NCBI GenBank assembly: GCA_011045925.1
Contig: DSBS01000026.1
Span: 1-14,280 of the forward strand
Source of the DNA: Candidatus Woesearchaeota archaeon
GTDB lineage: Archaea > Nanobdellota > Nanobdellia > Woesearchaeales > JASKKU01
DNA: 14,280 bases
Direction: 5' to 3'
Below the pieces are notes generated by a model, which ran no database searches, had not been told where the DNA came from, and worked only from the letters and a program-made list of their open reading frames with translations. Position numbers and translations under genes: made by a program. The first letter of the stretch is position 1. Every line of letters begins with the position of its first letter. Positions 7,010 to 13,353 of the stretch are shown here, piece by piece.

Positions 7010-7882
7010 ATGAAATTTTTAAGCTACATAAAGTGCCTTAGGGTTATGCAGTTTTACAAGAATGCTACAATCTTTGCGCCCCTTTTCTTCTCTGAGAATA
7101 TAACAAACATCCCCCTCTTTATAAGCGTATTCCTGGTTTTTCTTGCATTCTCTTTTGCTTCCAGCATTGTCTACATAGTTAATGACATAGCAGACAAAGA
7201 AAAAGACAGGCTTCACCCCATAAAGTCAAAAAGGCCGATAGCCTCAGGAAAAGTAAGCACCCTTGAGGCGCTTGCACTTGCCTGCCTGCTGGGAGTTGTT
7301 ATGCTGTTCCTGCTGGCCCGGCTTCACTTATCAGCGTCAATAATAATATTTGCATATATAGGGCTGAACTTGCTTTATAGTTTCAGGCTGAAGCATATCC
7401 CAGTATTTGACGTGTTTCTCGTTGGGTTTCTCTTCGTGCTAAGAATACTCGCCGGAGGAATTCCTGTCAACATCAAGATTACCCCCTGGATTATCTTTGC
7501 CATTTTCTTCATCGCATTACTGCTCGCAGTAGGGAAAAGAAAGTCCGAGCTTGTGCACATAGAAAACAAAAGAAAAGTCCTGGATTCATACACAGAGGGC
7601 ATTCTGGATGCAATGCTGATAGTTTCAGTAACAGCCTGCATAGTCTTTTATGCGCTTTACTGCATTCTTGGTGCGCATTCGGAGCTTGTTCTGTATTCTC
7701 TGTTTTTTGTAGTGCTTGCGTTGCTGAGGTACCTATACCTAAACCTAAAAAAACATGATGTTGAGTCAATAGAGCACCTTGTCCTCAGGGACAAGATTCT
7801 GTTCTTTTCGCTTTTTTTCTGGTTTTTATACATGCTTTTTGCCTTTTACCAGGACACAGGGCTTGTTTTTGTGTTCTCTTAA
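7010..7882 (+). CDS. UbiA prenyltransferase, DPPR synthase-like
   Basis: A 290-residue integral membrane protein with about eight or nine helices. The first Asp-rich motif is NDIADKEKDRLHP (58-70, with Asp59, Asp62 and Asp66), followed by SKRPIASG (73-80). A middle block reads LKHIPVFDVFLVGFLFVLR (127-145), and the second cytoplasmic motif is GKRKSEL (175-181). The wording, especially DRLHPIKSKRPIASG and the GKRKSEL form, is closer to decaprenyl-phosphate phosphoribosyltransferase than to ubiquinone or geranylgeranylglycerol-phosphate UbiA enzymes. That enzyme moves 5-phosphoribose from PRPP to a polyprenyl phosphate. A HAD phosphatase gene 1.2 kb downstream could remove the 5-phosphate; HAD-UbiA fusions are known in bacteria. 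The start follows from TATA spacing. A lipid or menaquinone role cannot be excluded from sequence alone. Confidence 0.85.
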   Translation: MKFLSYIKCLRVMQFYKNATIFAPLFFSENITNIPLFISVFLVFLAFSFASSIVYIVNDIADKEKDRLHPIKSKRPIASGKVSTLEALALACLLGVVMLFLLARLHLSASIIIFAYIGLNLLYSFRLKHIPVFDVFLVGFLFVLRILAGGIPVNIKITPWIIFAIFFIALLLAVGKRKSELVHIENKRKVLDSYTEGILDAMLIVSVTACIVFYALYCILGAHSELVLYSLFFVVLALLRYLYLNLKKHDVESIEHLVLRDKILFFSLFFWFLYMLFAFYQDTGLVFVFS

Positions 7883-7900
7883 ATGGCTTGTTTAAAAAGA

Positions 7901-7908
7901 TTTAAAAG
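7901..7908 (+). promoter_or_regulatory. TATA box of DUF362-HAD operon
   Basis: TTTAAAAG is centred about 25 nt before the ATG at 7930. A similar TTTAAAAAGA lies ten bases upstream, but the downstream one has the right spacing. This supports the first of two nearby in-frame ATGs (7930 over 7936). Confidence 0.55.
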
Positions 7909-7929
7909 AGCCAGTTTATTCCATTCTGA

Positions 7930-9066
7930 ATGAAAATGCAAAGCAAAGTTGCGGTACTAAGGACCTCGCCAGACACTATTCTTGAGGATTACGAAAAGCT
8001 CATGCATCTCTGTGCATACGAAAAAATCATAAAAAAGACAGCAGAGACCATTATAAAGCTAAACCTTTCATGGAGCCTGTATTACCCAGCCTGCTCAACC
8101 CAGCCCTGGCAGCTTGAAGGCCTTCTCAGGATACTTAAGAAAGATGGCTATGAAAAGATTGTGGGTGTAGAAAACCAGACCGTTGTCACACACCCCTGGA
8201 AAGGCGCCTATGACAACAAATGGCTCCCTATGCTAAAAAAGTACGGGGTTAATTACCAGCCCCTTACTGACGTCGAGTGGGTAACCCACAGGCCAAAGTC
8301 AAAAATGCTCGCAATGAAAGACCTTTTCGGAGAGATTCTGGTGCCTAAAATGTTCTACGGATCAAACGTGATTCATCTCCCAACTGTAAAAACCCACGGC
8401 CACACCACAACCACAGGCGCCATGAAAAACGCATTCGGCGGCTTAATCCCAAAGTACAGGCACCATGCACATAAAAAGATACACGAAGTACTTGTAGACC
8501 TTCTCTCAATACAAAAAGAAATCCACAACAGCATCTTTGCGGTTATGGACGGCACAGTATGCGGAGACGGCGCAGGCCCCAGGGTAATGGAGCCCTACAT
8601 AGGAAACATAATCCTTGCAGGTGACGACCAGGTAGCAATTGATTCCGTTGCAGCAAAAATCATGGGCTTTGACCCAATGAGAATCAAGTACCTTAAGCTG
8701 GCAGATGATGCAGGCCTGGGAAACGCAGACCTTAACAAGATAAAAATCCTTGGAATGCCGGAAAGCGAGTTCAAAAGGCTAAACTTCGGCTTCCAGACAA
8801 AAAAGAGCCTGGTAATCAAGTGGGACCAAAGGATAAGGAAAGGCACATCTGATATTAAGTGGCTCCACAACCTTCTTTTTCATTCTCCTTTGTTTAAGAT
8901 GTTTATATTCGCATCAGGCTTTTACCATGACTCCCTATGGTACCCAACCACAGGAAAAAAGAAGATAGCCCAGTTCAACAAAACCGAGTGGGGAAAGCTT
9001 TTTAAGCAGTATCCTTACGGCAAGTTCCCAAAGTATGAAGAAGTCAAGGAATGGGACCCTTACTGA
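7930..9066 (+). CDS. DUF362 domain protein
   Basis: A 378-residue soluble protein with the DUF362 signature blocks: LPTVKTHGHTTTTGAMKNAFGG (starting near 150), HEVLVDL (185-191), MDGTVCGDGAGP (206-217) and DDQVAIDSVAAKIMGFDP (232-249). DUF362 proteins often carry a ferredoxin-like domain, but here only three cysteines are visible (28, 55 and 211) and no CxxC cluster, so iron-sulfur binding is unlikely. About 100 C-terminal residues, rich in Lys and aromatics, lie beyond the conserved core (from about 280), without a recognisable domain. The biochemical function of the family is unclear to me. The HAD phosphatase gene starts 6 nt after its stop, so the two are probably one operon, and UbiA lies 47 nt upstream on the same strand. 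Shared work on a lipid-linked or phosphorylated intermediate is an inference from context. Confidence 0.88.
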   Translation: MKMQSKVAVLRTSPDTILEDYEKLMHLCAYEKIIKKTAETIIKLNLSWSLYYPACSTQPWQLEGLLRILKKDGYEKIVGVENQTVVTHPWKGAYDNKWLPMLKKYGVNYQPLTDVEWVTHRPKSKMLAMKDLFGEILVPKMFYGSNVIHLPTVKTHGHTTTTGAMKNAFGGLIPKYRHHAHKKIHEVLVDLLSIQKEIHNSIFAVMDGTVCGDGAGPRVMEPYIGNIILAGDDQVAIDSVAAKIMGFDPMRIKYLKLADDAGLGNADLNKIKILGMPESEFKRLNFGFQTKKSLVIKWDQRIRKGTSDIKWLHNLLFHSPLFKMFIFASGFYHDSLWYPTTGKKKIAQFNKTEWGKLFKQYPYGKFPKYEEVKEWDPY

Positions 9067-9072
9067 GCAAAA

Positions 9073-9681
9073 ATGGAAAAGATAGCAGTCTTTGATTTTG
9101 ACGAGACAATTGTTAATACAGATTCTTTGTATGCTTTTCTGATATTTAACTATGGGCCATTTAAGTTTTTATCTGGTGTTGCACTTCTCTCTCCTGTTTT
9201 TATATCATACAAGCTTGGCTTTATCACAAACTCAAGGGCAAAGGAAATCCTGCTTAGCTTCTTCTTCAGGAATACAACCCTTGCTTATTTCAATGAAAAT
9301 TGCAGAAAGTTCCATGCAAAGATGCAAAATCGCCTAAACAAAAAAGTGGTTGAAAAAATAGATTTCCATATTGAAAAGAAAAACGGGGTTATCATCGCAT
9401 CTGCCTCAATAGAAAACTGGATAAAGCCCTTTGCAGACTCTTTAGGAATAAAAGAGATTGTATCCACAAAGCTTGAGTTTAAAGACAATAAGTTCACAGG
9501 CAGGCTTGACGGCAAAAACTGCTATGGAAAAGAAAAGCTCAGGCGGCTAAGGCAGCACCTTGGAGGCTTCCAGGGCAAGCATATGATACTCTACACCGAC
9601 GGCAAGGGAGACAAGCCCCTGATGAAAGAATTCTCAGAGGTTTACCTTGTGCAAAGAAAAAACCTTATAAAGCTTCGCTAG
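9073..9681 (+). CDS. HAD-IB family phosphatase
   Basis: A 202-residue HAD hydrolase of the phosphoserine-phosphatase-like IB subclass. Motif I is FDFDETIV (nucleophile Asp8, acid/base Asp10, Thr12). A helical cap (about 15-100) precedes motif II, IIASAS (Ser110 or Ser112), then Lys153 in YGKEK, and motif III, YTDGKGDKPLM, with Asp176 and Asp180. All catalytic positions appear intact. HAD-IB enzymes dephosphorylate small or lipid-linked phosphomonoesters. The N-terminus is not a clear signal peptide, although GPFKFLSGVALLSPVFISY (28-46) is hydrophobic and may touch the membrane. With the DPPR synthase-like UbiA nearby, a polyprenyl-phosphoribose phosphatase is a reasonable hypothesis. The gene has no promoter of its own (6-nt gap after DUF362), and its last codons hold the TATA box of the tRNA gene. 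Confidence 0.88.
   Translation: MEKIAVFDFDETIVNTDSLYAFLIFNYGPFKFLSGVALLSPVFISYKLGFITNSRAKEILLSFFFRNTTLAYFNENCRKFHAKMQNRLNKKVVEKIDFHIEKKNGVIIASASIENWIKPFADSLGIKEIVSTKLEFKDNKFTGRLDGKNCYGKEKLRRLRQHLGGFQGKHMILYTDGKGDKPLMKEFSEVYLVQRKNLIKLR
9665..9672 (+). promoter_or_regulatory. TATA box of tRNA-Ser, inside HAD coding end
   Basis: TTATAAAG is centred 27-28 nt before the first base of the tRNA. It is made from the codons for the last residues of the HAD protein (NLIKLR), so coding and promoter functions overlap. Confidence 0.6.
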
Positions 9682-9695
9682 ACTCTTCTGCCTGA

Positions 9696-9777
9696 GCCAG
9701 GGTCGCATAGTCTGGTATTGCGCAGGCCTTGAGAGCCTGTCCCTTTGGGAGCGGGGGTTCGAATCCCTCCCCTGGCG
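9696..9777 (+). tRNA. tRNA-Ser(UGA)
   Basis: A class II tRNA of 82 nt. The acceptor GCCAGGG (9696-9702) pairs fully with CCCTGGC (9770-9776), followed by discriminator G (9777) and no encoded CCA. The anticodon stem CAGGC/GCCTG (9723-9727/9735-9739) encloses the loop CTTGAGA, giving anticodon TGA at 9730-9732 with T33. The T arm is GGGGG-TTCGAAT-CCCTC (9753-9769) with one G-U pair. The variable arm TCCC-TTT-GGGA (9740-9750) is a 4-bp stem, short for a serine tRNA. The D stem GCA/TGC has an apparent T13-T22 mismatch. G73 fits archaeal serine identity. It reads UCA and probably other UCN codons. There is no intron, and no att-like duplication was seen. Confidence 0.95.
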
Positions 9778-9796
9778 AGTATTCCCAAACCAAAAA

Positions 9797-9805
9797 AAAT
9801 AAAAG
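9797..9805 (+). promoter_or_regulatory. Weak TATA-like element of phosphoribosyltransferase gene
   Basis: AAATAAAAG lies about 26 nt before the ATG at 9827, inside an A-rich stretch between tRNA and gene. The spacing matches the other leaderless promoters, but the element is weak; read-through from the tRNA is an alternative. Confidence 0.4.
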
Positions 9806-9826
9806 CAGCACTCTTCCACATAAAAC

Positions 9827-10381
9827 ATGGCAGGCAAGCATTTCGTTAGCTTAGGTGATTTCTATACAGATTCAGTCCTTCTGGCAAAAAAAATAAAGGC
9901 ATCTGGCTTCAGGCCAGATTACCTGGTTGGGTTATGGAGAGGCGGCGCATTCCCGGGCTGCATCGTCCAGGAAGCCCTGGATTTCTGGGGCATACCCACA
10001 GACCACATTGCAATACGGACTTCAGGCTACAACCGTGAAGACAAACACAAGGCAAAAGTAGACATCTTCGGGCTGAGCTACATAACAAAAAGAGTAAAGA
10101 AAGATGATAAAATCCTTATCGTAGATGATGTGTTTGACACTGGCTTAAGTATCAAGGCGCTTATCGAAAAGCTAAAAGCAGATTCAGGAGAAAACTGCCC
10201 AAAGGAAATCAAGACAGCAATGCTTTACTACAAGCCTGAGAACAACGAGACAAGCATAACCCCTGATTACTACATCCACGAAACAGGAAAGTGGCTCGTA
10301 TTCCCCCACGAGTTTAAAGGCTTAACAAAAGAAGAGATTGAGTCAGGCAAAGGTCAATCTGTCCTGAGAATGCTTTTCTGA
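9827..10381 (+). CDS. Hypoxanthine/xanthine-type phosphoribosyltransferase
   Basis: A 184-residue type I phosphoribosyltransferase resembling COG2236/Hpt-like archaeal enzymes, which join a purine base to PRPP for nucleotide salvage. The PRPP-binding signature is ILIVDDVFDTGLS (96-108). GLWRGGAFPG (35-44) forms the PPi-binding part, and WLVFPHEF (156-163) near the C-terminus is the usual base-contacting segment. A flexible loop with SGYNRED (66-72) lies between. Length is normal and nothing is missing. It starts 49 nt after the tRNA, without a Shine-Dalgarno sequence, so it is probably leaderless. Its last 39 bases overlap antisense with the lipid kinase gene; a T6 run (10382-10387) just after the stop may end its transcript. 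The exact base cannot be told, and the DPPR-synthase-like UbiA nearby also uses PRPP. Confidence 0.88.
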   Translation: MAGKHFVSLGDFYTDSVLLAKKIKASGFRPDYLVGLWRGGAFPGCIVQEALDFWGIPTDHIAIRTSGYNREDKHKAKVDIFGLSYITKRVKKDDKILIVDDVFDTGLSIKALIEKLKADSGENCPKEIKTAMLYYKPENNETSITPDYYIHETGKWLVFPHEFKGLTKEEIESGKGQSVLRMLF

Positions 10382-11317
10382 TTTTTTAGTAATCATTCTA
10401 ACCTTGGCAGGGAGCACTTCCACACTGAATCTTTTTGTTGCCGGAAGAATCTCCCCATCAAGCTCAACCAGCCTCAAGGCATCAGAAGCCACGCTAACCT
10501 TCCTTACATCACCGTTATACATCACATTCCTGTCTTTGTAGAACTGCTTTTTTTTAATAACCTGCCAGAGCAGCTTTGCAAGCTCTCCTTTGCCAACCTC
10601 TTTCAGGGTTATAAAAGAAAACACCCCATCACAAACACTTCCTATAGGGTTAAACATAAGGCCGCCTCCTGAAGCCTTGGAGTTCATAACGAGCGTAATC
10701 AGATTTTTATCCGGCATATCCTTATCATTGCCGTTTATTTTTACTTCCTCAAGCCTAGAAGCATAGTTGCCTAGCCCGTTCATAAAGCTTGCAAGCCCGG
10801 CAGCAAGATACCTCAGCCTTCCAAAATGATAGTAATTCTGGGAGTTAAAAGCAATCTCAGCAGTATAGCCAAACCCAACGCTGTTAAGCACAATCCTCTC
10901 ATATTCCGCTTTAAACAAGCCAACATCAACCTGCTTTGTATCCGGATAAATATAATCATCGATGCTTCTAAAAATTGCTTTCTTTGATTTAGTGCTAGGA
11001 ACACTCATGCCTAATCCATACATTGAAAAGTCATTCCCAGAGCCAGCAGGAACCAGCCCAAAAATCTTTTTCTCAAGCCCTTCCTGAAACATCTGGTTGA
11101 GCACATTATGTGCAGTTCCATCCCCGCCAACTGAAAGAATAATGTCGGGGTCATAGCTTTTTATCTCTTTCATCTTTGATGCAAGGTCCTGCGTGCTAAT
11201 TGTAGAGAAAACCCTTGCACCTGGAATATACTCTGTCATTAGCTCAACAATCTCCCTTTTCTTAGGGCTGCAAAGCTGGTTTTCAATTATAGCATATGAC
11301 ATCTCTGAAGTAACCAT
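10343..11317 (-). CDS. YegS/diacylglycerol kinase-like lipid kinase
   Basis: A 324-residue member of the diacylglycerol kinase/sphingosine kinase/YegS family, which phosphorylates lipid alcohols with ATP. The nucleotide-binding motif is SVGGDGTAHN (62-71), then VPAGSGNDFSMYG (89-101) and, in the C-terminal beta-sandwich, VELDGEILPA (284-293). All three family signatures are present. At the N-terminus the usual 'NP' of the first strand reads NQ (13-14), a minor difference. In archaea such enzymes could phosphorylate diacylglycerol-like, isoprenoid or polyprenol lipids; phosphorylating a dolichol-type carrier for the nearby glycan pathway is speculative. The start is supported by a TATA box about 27 nt upstream; a second in-frame ATG five codons in is less likely. 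The 3' end overlaps the phosphoribosyltransferase gene by 39 bp, tail to tail. Confidence 0.9.
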   Translation of the reverse strand: MVTSEMSYAIIENQLCSPKKREIVELMTEYIPGARVFSTISTQDLASKMKEIKSYDPDIILSVGGDGTAHNVLNQMFQEGLEKKIFGLVPAGSGNDFSMYGLGMSVPSTKSKKAIFRSIDDYIYPDTKQVDVGLFKAEYERIVLNSVGFGYTAEIAFNSQNYYHFGRLRYLAAGLASFMNGLGNYASRLEEVKINGNDKDMPDKNLITLVMNSKASGGGLMFNPIGSVCDGVFSFITLKEVGKGELAKLLWQVIKKKQFYKDRNVMYNGDVRKVSVASDALRLVELDGEILPATKRFSVEVLPAKVRMITKKSEKHSQDRLTFA

Positions 11318-11340
11318 ACAAAAAGAGTGACTTTTTTTAG

Positions 11341-11348
11341 TTTAAAAG
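11341..11348 (-). promoter_or_regulatory. TATA box of lipid kinase gene
   Basis: The minus strand reads CTTTTAAA, centred about 27 nt before the ATG at 11317. It stands back to back with the promoter of the surface-protein operon, 36 bp away, so the 97-bp intergenic region holds two divergent promoters. Confidence 0.6.
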
Positions 11349-11383
11349 CTTTTTCTTAATAAGCTTATTCTCTCAACCAAAAA

Positions 11384-11391
11384 TTTAATAA
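11384..11391 (+). promoter_or_regulatory. TATA box of surface-protein operon
   Basis: TTTAATAA is centred about 27 nt before the GTG at 11415. A second AT-rich stretch, ATTTAAAAATAA (about 11399-11410), is only 12 nt from that GTG and too close to drive it leaderlessly. No other clear promoter was seen in the following five genes, which are packed with gaps of 1-4 nt. Confidence 0.5.
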
Positions 11392-11414
11392 ACTCATGAT
11401 TTAAAAATAAGGTT

Positions 11415-11522
11415 GTGAAATCCAAGAAAGCATACGGATGGCCTGAAATACTGCTTATGGTAGTGCTTCTTGCTCTTGCCTTATGGATAATCACTTCAAT
11501 TATAAGAGGGTTCTCCGGCTAA
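11415..11522 (+). CDS. 35-aa pilin-like small membrane protein (GTG start)
   Basis: This short gene begins with GTG, 27 nt after a TATA box, and ends 1 nt before the next ATG. The product has a basic N-terminus (first residues read M/V-KSKKA), then YGWPE and one hydrophobic helix (about 12-29), ending in a short RGFSG tail. If cut after KKA, Glu is the fifth residue of the mature form, the hallmark of type IV pilins processed by the archaeal class III prepilin peptidase. The 51-aa protein later in the operon has the same arrangement (KG then MAWSE). The mature peptide would be about 29 residues with no real head domain, so a minor pilin or small membrane component is more likely than a major pilin. 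No family recognised with certainty. Confidence 0.65.
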   Translation: MKSKKAYGWPEILLMVVLLALALWIITSIIRGFSG

Positions 11523-11523
11523 A

Positions 11524-12489
11524 ATGGTAAAGTCAACACTAAGGGACATGATACTTGCTTTAATTATATTTATGCTTCTCCTGATGATGTTCAACTACCA
11601 GAGGGTTATGAGCTACTTCATGACAGATGAGCAATTGTGCCGGGTAACAGCCATAGGCGCAGACAAGGTTAGGCTTGCAGGGAAAAACCTAATGATAGCA
11701 GACTGCAAGTCAAGGCTTGTTCAGGTCTTCCCTGACAAGGTGCTTATTGACGGCAGACCGGGCAGGGTTTACCTTGAAGGCAAGTCAGTGTACAACTACC
11801 ACAGGGAATTTGAAGATCACAAAGAGGAAATAATAAGTGACATATTATCTCAGGAATTATTTAGGTGTTTTGACATGCTTGAGGGCGGGACCATTAACCC
11901 TTTTGCAAACAGGCCGTTTGATACAGACCACGCAGGCATTCTCTGCTCAAGGATTTCGTTCAGCCCCGAGATAGAAGAAGAAATACGCCTGTTTGAATAT
12001 ATGGAAGAAACAAAACTGCCGCTAAGGCAAGAGACTTATGCCGAAATCCTTCTGGGAGCAGTTGAGGTAGGGGAGACCTCAAAGCCTATTTTTAGTTTCA
12101 GCAGCATTAAATTCAATAAAATTAATGATAGAGATATAGATTTAGAAAGCGGTTTCTCTTATCGTGATTATGAGACCGGCAGAACAATAACTACACAACA
12201 GGTTTCACCAATAATCCCTTTTGTAGTTATGGATGAAGACTGTGAGGAAAATAAGGTCGGGGAGACAATAACTTCTAAAGAACACTTGAATATTTTAACT
12301 AATGATGATTATTATGTTATGATGACCTTTATAAGCCCAAAATACAGGGCTCCCATCTTCAGGTGGGTCTATGCAATTTTTGAGGGCAGGTCTGCTTTCT
12401 TAAAGCAGGCAAAAGACTATTATATCTACGGATACCTGACTCTTATTCCTGTTGAATCTGCTGCTAACCTGGAAGGCCTGCTTAACTAA
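11524..12489 (+). CDS. Membrane-anchored cysteine-containing ectodomain protein A
   Basis: A 321-residue protein of unknown function. A basic N-terminus and one membrane helix (about 9-23) are followed by a large, mainly acidic domain, most likely outside the cell. Cysteines are at 39, 61, 115, 141 and 240. The block from about 101 to 147 (ISDILSQELFRCF... INPF ...LCSRISF) resembles that of the following protein (LSEIADSLETCW... FCIICTVMHY), so the two look like distant paralogues, possibly with matching disulfides. The middle (about 185-220) is encoded by a noticeably AT-rich stretch and is low in hydrophobics. The gene starts 1 nt after the small-protein stop; no good Shine-Dalgarno lies at normal distance, so coupled translation is likely. 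No catalytic motif was recognised. Confidence 0.8.
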   Translation: MVKSTLRDMILALIIFMLLLMMFNYQRVMSYFMTDEQLCRVTAIGADKVRLAGKNLMIADCKSRLVQVFPDKVLIDGRPGRVYLEGKSVYNYHREFEDHKEEIISDILSQELFRCFDMLEGGTINPFANRPFDTDHAGILCSRISFSPEIEEEIRLFEYMEETKLPLRQETYAEILLGAVEVGETSKPIFSFSSIKFNKINDRDIDLESGFSYRDYETGRTITTQQVSPIIPFVVMDEDCEENKVGETITSKEHLNILTNDDYYVMMTFISPKYRAPIFRWVYAIFEGRSAFLKQAKDYYIYGYLTLIPVESAANLEGLLN

Positions 12490-12490
12490 A

Positions 12491-13192
12491 ATGAAAAAAA
12501 ATAAAGCACTCACAAGGGGAGCATTGCTTTGGCTTATACTCTCAATGGTCTGTATTATTGTGCTTATGGTTTTTGTATGGAGGATTATGAACGAAGGCTC
12601 TGCAGCAGCCCGTGACTCAGCCTGCCTTATCTCAGTCAGCCAGGCTGCGGACTGGGGCGACATTAGCAGGCTCAACTGCCCGCCCTCAAACATAACAATA
12701 AAAAGCCATGATGAGAATAAGATCCTTAGCGAGATTGCGGACAGCCTGGAAACATGCTGGCTTAAAATGGGGCAGGGGAAGAAGTTTCTTGTTTCATCAG
12801 CCAACAAGGATAACCCTTACCATTTTTGCATAATCTGCACAGTTATGCATTATGAAGCTGGGGAAAGCTTTTTGCTCACAAAAGATAAGCTTTTTGATAA
12901 CCTTGGGGAAAAAAGGTACTGGTGGGGAGAAAGCTATTTAAATGCAATAGGCGAAGAGCATATAGCTTTAACAGAAATGAGCTTCACTAAAGGCAATAAA
13001 TACTTCATTTACTATGCCTTCAGGGAGCCATCAGAAGGCGAGCTGAGCGATTTTTTTGACTCCAGAACCCCTGATGAAGATAATGAAAGGGTTATTGAAG
13101 AGACCATTTACTTCAGGCTTGAGCTCGGAGTGCTCGGCTCCGAAGATGAAATAGGCTGCTCATTTGAGCTTGCTGAGCAGACGCTGAGGTAG
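12491..13192 (+). CDS. Membrane-anchored cysteine-containing ectodomain protein B
   Basis: A 233-residue protein of unknown function. The basic N-terminus MKKNKALTRGALLW leads into a membrane helix (about 11-31) and an extracytoplasmic domain with cysteines at 45, 63, 89, 113, 116 and 223. It shares with protein A the order C, C, C followed by an aromatic residue, then C, with a Gly-containing segment and a hydrophobic strand between (CWLKMGQGKKFL, then HFCIICTVMHY at 111-121). A longer in-frame start at 12452 would overlap protein A by 38 bp and put a useless MNLLLTWKACLTK before the basic stretch; the ATG at 12491, 1 nt after the previous stop, fits the operon's spacing. It has no pilin-type Glu5. 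It ends in the GAGGTAGG segment used as ribosome-binding site of the next gene. Confidence 0.78.
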   Translation: MKKNKALTRGALLWLILSMVCIIVLMVFVWRIMNEGSAAARDSACLISVSQAADWGDISRLNCPPSNITIKSHDENKILSEIADSLETCWLKMGQGKKFLVSSANKDNPYHFCIICTVMHYEAGESFLLTKDKLFDNLGEKRYWWGESYLNAIGEEHIALTEMSFTKGNKYFIYYAFREPSEGELSDFFDSRTPDEDNERVIEETIYFRLELGVLGSEDEIGCSFELAEQTLR

Positions 13193-13193
13193 G
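13186..13193 (+). promoter_or_regulatory. Shine-Dalgarno sequence of 51-aa gene
   Basis: GAGGTAGG lies three bases before the ATG at 13197 and contains the stop codon (TAG) of the preceding gene. It sets the start of the short gene and couples its translation to the gene before it. Confidence 0.6.
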
Positions 13194-13196
13194 AAA

Positions 13197-13352
13197 ATGA
13201 ACAGGAAAGGAATGGCGTGGTCAGAAGTGGCGAAGTGGATTTTGTTTCTTGTGTTTCTTGTAATCTTGATAGTAATCATATTCAGCCTTGCAAGAGGCGG
13301 AGACAGCTTTTTTGACAGAATCTCAGACATATTGAGGTTTAGGGGTGCATAA
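13197..13352 (+). CDS. 51-aa pilin-like small membrane protein
   Basis: A short gene between two larger ones (4-nt gap upstream, 1-nt gap downstream). The N-terminus MNRKG is followed by MAWSE, a hydrophobic helix (about 11-31) and a short charged tail (ARGGDSFFDRISDILRFRGA). Cutting after Lys-Gly would leave Glu as residue 5 of the mature protein, as in type IV pilins; the small protein that opens the operon has Lys-Ala and Glu in the same register. Trp precedes the Glu by two residues in both, which suggests the two are related. A clear ribosome-binding site (GAGGTAGG) supports translation. Function unknown; a prepilin-like subunit or an accessory membrane peptide for its large neighbours are the options. 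Confidence 0.7.
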   Translation: MNRKGMAWSEVAKWILFLVFLVILIVIIFSLARGGDSFFDRISDILRFRGA

Positions 13353-13353
13353 G

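Noticed and set aside
11358..11369. Perfect 12-bp palindrome AATAAGCTTATT between divergent promoters
   Set aside because: A palindrome of this length is expected by chance a few times in a window this size; no second copy or TATA overlap.
12452..12490. Upstream start of protein B at 12452
   Set aside because: It would overlap protein A and add a non-basic, non-signal segment; the ATG at 12491 fits operon spacing.
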